Under the pieces are notes generated by a model, which did not search any database, was not told the DNA's origin, and saw nothing but the letters and a program-made list of their open reading frames with translations. Both the position numbers and the translations under genes were made by a program. DNA of 64,000 nucleotides from Rufibacter sp. LB8 (lineage in GTDB: Bacteria; Bacteroidota; Bacteroidia; Cytophagales; Hymenobacteraceae), in assembly GCF_014876185.1 (NCBI RefSeq), contig NZ_JADALJ010000001.1:434001-498000 (forward strand). Reading direction: 5' to 3'. Shown piece by piece: positions 59,725 to 64,000 of the stretch. The first letter of the stretch is position 1. Every line of letters begins with the position of its first letter.

Positions 59725-60624
59725 TTAATTCTGAAGTGACAGCAATGCTTTCCAGGCATCTGTGACGCGGCCTTCCTCCAGCAATTTTTTGGCTAACAGA
59801 TGGATTTGGCGCGCCAACTCAGCGGGGTTTTGCTGGTGGGTTTGCATTAAGTACCGGTACATGGGTTCACTGGCGAAAGCACTAATTTCATCTGTAGTCG
59901 GAAAGCTTTCGGTGTTCCCTAAACGGGCCAGGTGGTTGCCGGTAAGCACCGAACTGGTCTTGATGTGGTTCGGCAATTGGTCAATGCCCATGCCCTTGTT
60001 ACGGAGCGGCTTGGGCAATTCAAACAAGCAGTCACCTTGCGCGCGCAAGTACCAGTCGCCGCCCAGGCGCGCCACGGCGTCCAGTTTGAACGGGTCAATG
60101 GTCTTGCCGTCTTCGCCGAAAACTTCATCTTTCACGTGCAGCAACAAAGCCTCACAGATGACCAGGTTGGCCGCGCCGCCTTTGTCACCAATGGGTTTCA
60201 CTTCCAACACCTTGCATTCAAAAGCGGCGGGCGCCTCGGCCACACGGGGCGGTTTGATCAAGGTAGAGGGCGCAGGAGTGAGGCCGGCTTTTATGAATTC
60301 GTTCACGCCTTTGTCATACTCGGTGCTGGCCAGTGACATCTGCTCTACCATGGCGTAATTGCCGATGTTGATGACCACCTCCCCGGTTTCCAGCACATTC
60401 TCCAGCGTATGTTTGCCGGTGTTGTCGCGCACGCGGCGGGCAGGCGAGAAGATAAGCACCGGCGGATTAGACCCAAAACAGTTGAAAAAACTAAAAGGAC
60501 TCAGGTTCACATTGCCTTCATTGTCAACTGTGCTGGCAAACGCAATAGGCCGCGGCGCAATAGCCCCCAGCATAAGACTGTGGAACTCGCCGGTGGGTAT
60601 ATCTTTGGGGTTGAAGGTTTTCAA
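59725..60624 (-). CDS. Flavin reductase-like protein
   Basis: A 299-residue FMN-binding split-barrel protein (DIM6/NTAB family): FHSLMLGAIAPRPIAFASTV and LSPFSFFNCFGSNPPVLIFS, the FMN-binding blocks. A C-terminal extension beyond about 210 carries MGIDQLPNHIKTSSVLTGNH. It is immediately downstream (11 nt) of fumarylacetoacetase, so a role in aromatic amino acid degradation is suggested by context. Confidence 0.88.
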   Translation of the reverse strand: MKTFNPKDIPTGEFHSLMLGAIAPRPIAFASTVDNEGNVNLSPFSFFNCFGSNPPVLIFSPARRVRDNTGKHTLENVLETGEVVINIGNYAMVEQMSLASTEYDKGVNEFIKAGLTPAPSTLIKPPRVAEAPAAFECKVLEVKPIGDKGGAANLVICEALLLHVKDEVFGEDGKTIDPFKLDAVARLGGDWYLRAQGDCLFELPKPLRNKGMGIDQLPNHIKTSSVLTGNHLARLGNTESFPTTDEISAFASEPMYRYLMQTHQQNPAELARQIHLLAKKLLEEGRVTDAWKALLSLQN

Positions 60625-60635
60625 GTTTTCCAGAT

Positions 60636-61913
60636 TTAAAGAGCGGGCAAAATCTCAGTGCGCACTTCGCCAAAACCAACGCGCACGCCATTTTTTTCGG
60701 CGTAGCCGCGTAGGGTGACCACATCGCCGTCGTTGATGAATTTTCTTTCGGAACCATCTGGTAGGGTGAGCGGTTTGGTGCCACGCCAGGTGAGTTCCAG
60801 CATAGACCCGAAGGAATCTGGCGTAGGCCCGGAAATGGTGCCAGAGGCGTACATGTCGCCCACTTCAAGGTTACAGCCGTTGACCGTGTGGTGCGCCAAC
60901 TGCTGGTTCATGTTCCAGTACAGATGCTTGTAGTTGGAGCGACAAAGGAGGGCTTCCTGGTCCAGGCCGGGGGCTTGCAGGGTGACTTCCAGGTTGATGT
61001 CTATGTTCTTGTTTCCAGAGAATTCCAGATAAGGCAAAACCTTGGGTTCCTGCGCTTGCCCTTCCACCCTGAACGGTTCCAGGGCATCTAAGGTCACTAC
61101 CCACGGCGAAATGGAAGACCCGAAGTTCTTGGCCAGAAACGGACCCAACGGCACGTATTCCCAGGCCTGAATGTCTCTGGCCGACCAGTCATTGAACAAC
61201 ACCAGCCCAAAAATGTATTCCTCGGCCTCCTGAGTGGTGAGCGAAGTGCCCAGCGCCGTTGGCTGACCAGTGATAAACGCTACCTCCAATTCAAAATCAA
61301 GCTGCTTGGTAGGCCCAAGAACAGGAGCATCAGCATCGGCGGGTTTGGTTTGGCCCTTTGGTCTTCTGATGGGCACGCCAGACGGCACAATTGACGAGGC
61401 ACGACCATGGTAGCCCACCGGTAAGTGTTTCCAGTTGGGCAAAAGCGCGTTGGCCGGGTCCCGGAACATGGTGCCCACGTTGGTGGCGTGGTCAATGCTG
61501 GAGTAGAAATCTGTGTAGTTGGGCACGTGTACGGGCATGAGCATCTGCACGTCTTTCTGTTTGAGAAGGCATTCGGCCATTAAAGTGCGGTTGTCGCGTA
61601 TCTCAGGGTTGTCGTTGCGGAGGAGTTCTGAGATGCGGCCGCGCACCTGCCGCCAGATGGGTTTACCCAGCGCCATGAAGGCGTTGAGCGTGGGCTGATG
61701 GAAAACGGTGGGGTCTTCCAGATCCAGCATGTCAAAGAGCCGGTGCTGGGTGAGCACGTACACGTCCAGTACATAGTCGCCAATGGCTACGCCCACCCGC
61801 GGGTCACGGTCCTGCGCCTGAAAAATCCCGAAGGGGAGGTTCTGAATCTGGAAATCACTCTGGGGGTTAATCTCAATCCAGGAGTGGAGCGAAGGGTCGT
61901 TGGCAGAAATCAT
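60636..61913 (-). CDS. fahA: Fumarylacetoacetase
   Basis: A 425-residue enzyme cleaving fumarylacetoacetate, the last step of tyrosine degradation. ATG 61913 gives MISANDPSLHSWIEI; an upstream ATG would add 9 residues. Motifs are DFYSSIDHATNVGTMFR, VGYHGRASSIVPSGVPIRRP and LVLFNDWSARDIQAWEYVPLG with the metal-binding Asp/Glu. No other tyrosine-pathway gene lies in the window. Head gene of a two-gene unit. Confidence 0.94.
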   Translation of the reverse strand: MISANDPSLHSWIEINPQSDFQIQNLPFGIFQAQDRDPRVGVAIGDYVLDVYVLTQHRLFDMLDLEDPTVFHQPTLNAFMALGKPIWRQVRGRISELLRNDNPEIRDNRTLMAECLLKQKDVQMLMPVHVPNYTDFYSSIDHATNVGTMFRDPANALLPNWKHLPVGYHGRASSIVPSGVPIRRPKGQTKPADADAPVLGPTKQLDFELEVAFITGQPTALGTSLTTQEAEEYIFGLVLFNDWSARDIQAWEYVPLGPFLAKNFGSSISPWVVTLDALEPFRVEGQAQEPKVLPYLEFSGNKNIDINLEVTLQAPGLDQEALLCRSNYKHLYWNMNQQLAHHTVNGCNLEVGDMYASGTISGPTPDSFGSMLELTWRGTKPLTLPDGSERKFINDGDVVTLRGYAEKNGVRVGFGEVRTEILPAL

Positions 61914-62047
61914 AGCGTAGGTTGAGGTCTTGTCATACAAAGTAGAAAGCTACGGGAATTGCCTTTGGTAGGCAAGTGATAAGCAGGCATGCGTAAAAGT
62001 TTATCCTGCTGGAGTATTTATTTTTGGCGATGAAGGAGTCAATATCT

Positions 62048-62085
62048 CGTTTTCGGGCTCATTTCTGGAAATGAGCCCGAAAACG
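62048..62085. repeat. Family 1 palindrome
   Basis: CGTTTTCGGGCTCATTT, CTGG, AAATGAGCCCGAAAACG, perfect. It lies in the 234-nt gap between the PhzF gene stop and the fahA start, which otherwise shows an AT-rich stretch. Confidence 0.92.
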
Positions 62086-62147
62086 GCTTTGCGCAAAAAA
62101 ATAAATTATAATGATCAGTCGGTTTAACAACGCTGACGGTTTCTGAG

Positions 62148-63077
62148 TTACGACACAAACCATTCGCCCTTGGCGATCAACTGTACCTGGCCGCCCACGT
62201 TGATTTCATATTGGCCTGGTGCGTGTTTCTTGCCTTGCAGTTTGATGGTGGCGTTCCTTTTGATTTCATAGCCCTGCTCCACCAATAGGTTCAACTCCTC
62301 ATTTGGGTAATAATCATGGTGCAGCAGATAGCCTAAAAGACAGCCGTTGGCACTGCCCGTGGCGGCGTCTTCAATTATATGGCCGTTTTCCAGGGCAAGC
62401 ATGCGCGCGTTGATTTGGTGCGTTGGGTGGTAGGTTTGGGGGCAGAAAAAATAAAGCGCTACCGTGAGGCCGTCGGGACGTTGCGTTTTGTAGAGTTCAT
62501 GTTTTTCAAGGTAGGCCTGCATCGGTTTCGGGTCTATGCACACGTTTTGAATATCGGCTAGCGTCTTCAGCGGAATGATGAGGAACGGAAGCCCCGTGGA
62601 AACTTCCTGAATAGGAAACTGAAAATTAAACGCCGCCTCTGGCAAGCCTAACGCTTCCGCGAATTCCTGCGTGGGCAGGGGAGGGCCAAACGTTGGGTTG
62701 ATTTGGCGCATAGACAGAAAATGCGGTCGGTTGCCTTGGTACATGATTTCAACGGGAATTTCGCCTACGGCCACGTGGAGGGACAGCTGCGGGACTTCCT
62801 GCTTCAAGATAAACTGTTGCAGCACAAAGGCTGTGCCCAAGGTGGGGTGCCCCGCAAACGGGACCTCATATTCCACTGTAAAGATGCGTACCGGAAACCC
62901 TTGTTCGGTGGGTTGGTCGGCCATGAGAAAGGTAGATTCCGCGAAGCCTATTTCCTGTGCAATCTGGAGCATCTGCTCGGTGGTTAGGTGCTGCGCCTGC
63001 TGGAAAACCGCTAATTGGTTGCCTTTGAACGGCGCATCTGCGAAAACGTCAACTATGTAAAAGGGAATTGTTTGCAT
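62148..63077 (-). CDS. PhzF family isomerase/epimerase-like protein
   Basis: A 309-residue protein of the diaminopimelate-epimerase fold: IVDVFADAPFKGNQLAVFQQA, FAESTFLM (with the catalytic Glu), FTVEYEVPFAGHPTLGTAFV and DAATGSANGCLLGYLL. PhzF-like proteins isomerise small compounds; the substrate here is unknown and no phenazine genes are nearby. Stand-alone gene. Confidence 0.92.
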   Translation of the reverse strand: MQTIPFYIVDVFADAPFKGNQLAVFQQAQHLTTEQMLQIAQEIGFAESTFLMADQPTEQGFPVRIFTVEYEVPFAGHPTLGTAFVLQQFILKQEVPQLSLHVAVGEIPVEIMYQGNRPHFLSMRQINPTFGPPLPTQEFAEALGLPEAAFNFQFPIQEVSTGLPFLIIPLKTLADIQNVCIDPKPMQAYLEKHELYKTQRPDGLTVALYFFCPQTYHPTHQINARMLALENGHIIEDAATGSANGCLLGYLLHHDYYPNEELNLLVEQGYEIKRNATIKLQGKKHAPGQYEINVGGQVQLIAKGEWFVS

Positions 63078-63149
63078 GGCCTGAAGGTAATACCTATCCT
63101 TTTCAGGACATAACTCTTAAGCCACTACAGAGAGATTTTGTTGTTGCCG

Positions 63150-63950
63150 CTATGTTAACTGAATGGTACTGTACCTGGCCTGCACCAGCATGAACACGCC
63201 GTAGCACATAAGCCCAAGGGCCACCACCCCCAATAGGTAACTCCCAAATGGGGATGTTTGCAAAAAGGTGAAGGCGCCTTCGGTCCCCTCGGCCCGATTG
63301 GGGTTATTGCTCCAAACTGCCCTTAAAAAGAGAAACCCAATGATAGCGAAGACAATGCCCCGGGCCGTGAACCCTGCCTTGCCGGCTTTTTTTAACGTTG
63401 TGTACTGGCCCGATGGCAGCCCTTCCACTTCCTTCATGAAGGATCCTTTATAGGCTTTTATTATTTGATAGACTCCGTTGGCCACAATAATTAATCCCAG
63501 CGCTATAGCTGCATATTTGCCCCAAGAGCTGCTCAGTAATTCAGAAGCTATTTCTTTTTCCCTTGATCCGCCCGACGAAGAATTTTGGCTACCAATAGCT
63601 ATTTTAAAAGCCAGAAATGCCAGTGCTCCATGCAACACCCCACTTACAGCAAAAGCCACCCGTTGTACGAGTCCTTTTGCCTCATTTCCTTTATCTTCTG
63701 TGTCTTTAATTGCTTGAATGAATCGCCATACACTATACCCCACCAAACCCAAGCCTAACAGAGCCAACAAGAAATCTCCGCCCGGCCAGGAATTTACTTC
63801 TTTTAGCGCGTCTGAGTTAGAAGCCTTTTCGCCACCAATACCAACAGCGGTCATAGCAGTAAGAGCGCCCATTAAGAAATAAACAATACCTTTGGCTGCG
63901 TGCCCAAACTTTGCAAATGTTTCAATCCAGCCTTTCTCTCGTTGGTTCAT
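63150..63950 (-). CDS. DUF1206 family membrane protein
   Basis: A 266-residue protein with six membrane helices in three internally similar pairs: FAKFGHAAKGIVYFLMGAL, LVQRVAFAVSGVLHGALAFL and LKKAGKAGFTARGIVFAIIG, the DUF1206 repeat. Function unknown. The ATG at 63950 lies 50 nt before the window end, with its upstream region out of view. Confidence 0.92.
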   Translation of the reverse strand: MNQREKGWIETFAKFGHAAKGIVYFLMGALTAMTAVGIGGEKASNSDALKEVNSWPGGDFLLALLGLGLVGYSVWRFIQAIKDTEDKGNEAKGLVQRVAFAVSGVLHGALAFLAFKIAIGSQNSSSGGSREKEIASELLSSSWGKYAAIALGLIIVANGVYQIIKAYKGSFMKEVEGLPSGQYTTLKKAGKAGFTARGIVFAIIGFLFLRAVWSNNPNRAEGTEGAFTFLQTSPFGSYLLGVVALGLMCYGVFMLVQARYSTIQLT

Positions 63951-64000
63951 ATAAAAATTAGTTATTGCGTAAATCTGGTTTTGGTAGGTTAAATGGTTGA

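Noticed and set aside
2732-62085. The regularly recurring 40-bp palindromes as a CRISPR array
   Set aside because: Copies are kilobases apart, singly placed between genes, with no constant spacer length and no cas genes.

Overview
The window looks like a chromosome of a member of the Bacteroidota, order Cytophagales, most likely Hymenobacteraceae (Rufibacter or a close relative). Supporting signs are: PorX, the response regulator/PglZ protein of type IX secretion; a fused LpxC-FabZ enzyme; an exosortase N (XrtN) pair; promoters of the TTTG / TAnnTTTG type; several TTG starts; and about twenty intergenic copies of a palindrome of roughly 40 bp (arms CGTTTTCGGGCTCATTT or CGTTTTGGGGCTCATTT around a CCAG/CTGG loop) that I associate with Rufibacter. 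The genus is an inference; the phylum is well supported.

Layout. 0-4.6 kb: two-component pair (TPR histidine kinase, LuxR-type regulator), a site-2 protease and a HAD phosphatase. 4.6-10.9 kb: an accessory, defence-like island that starts in a tRNA(CAU). A 104-bp duplication of the tRNA 3' half and its terminator brackets a single DUF1016/PDDEXK nuclease gene. Beyond it lie an HsdR-N/HsdS-C chimeric relic, a zinc-ribbon membrane protein, a J-domain/FtsK-gamma/SH3b protein and a DUF262-DUF1524 (GmrSD-like) protein. 11-17.7 kb: AgcS transporter, two hypotheticals, a cupin, a MITE-like element at the end of a universal stress gene, and a Bcr/CflA efflux pump. 17.8-21.6 kb: exosortase N with its VIT-domain partner carrying a PEP sorting tail. 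22.2-28.8 kb: a seven-gene operon of two DUF4178 proteins, a tiny exported protein, DUF350, a membrane-bound aminopropyltransferase, a Tat-signal flavin oxidoreductase and a polytopic membrane protein.

29-40.7 kb: OmpR-type two-component system, SulP transporter with beta-carbonic anhydrase, a Gly/Ser/Asn-rich disordered protein, topoisomerase III, DUF2905, YdcF, and an ECF sigma/anti-sigma pair. 40.8-44.3 kb: arsenosugar biosynthesis genes (AhpD-like protein, ArsS radical SAM, rhodanese, two glycosyltransferases). 44.6-48.9 kb: DUF2461 and a three-gene membrane glycosyltransferase operon. 49-57.7 kb: a beta-propeller protein, then on the minus strand HD hydrolase, a STAS-like protein, lpxD, lpxC-fabZ, lpxA and an ABC ATPase, with porX divergent. 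57.7-64 kb: tsaE, alanine dehydrogenase, flavin reductase, fumarylacetoacetase, PhzF protein, DUF1206 protein.

Most of the window is ordinary chromosomal backbone. The most interesting parts are the tRNA-anchored island with its J-domain/FtsK-gamma protein, the palindromic repeat family (two copies have become coding sequence), and the polyamine-linked membrane operon.
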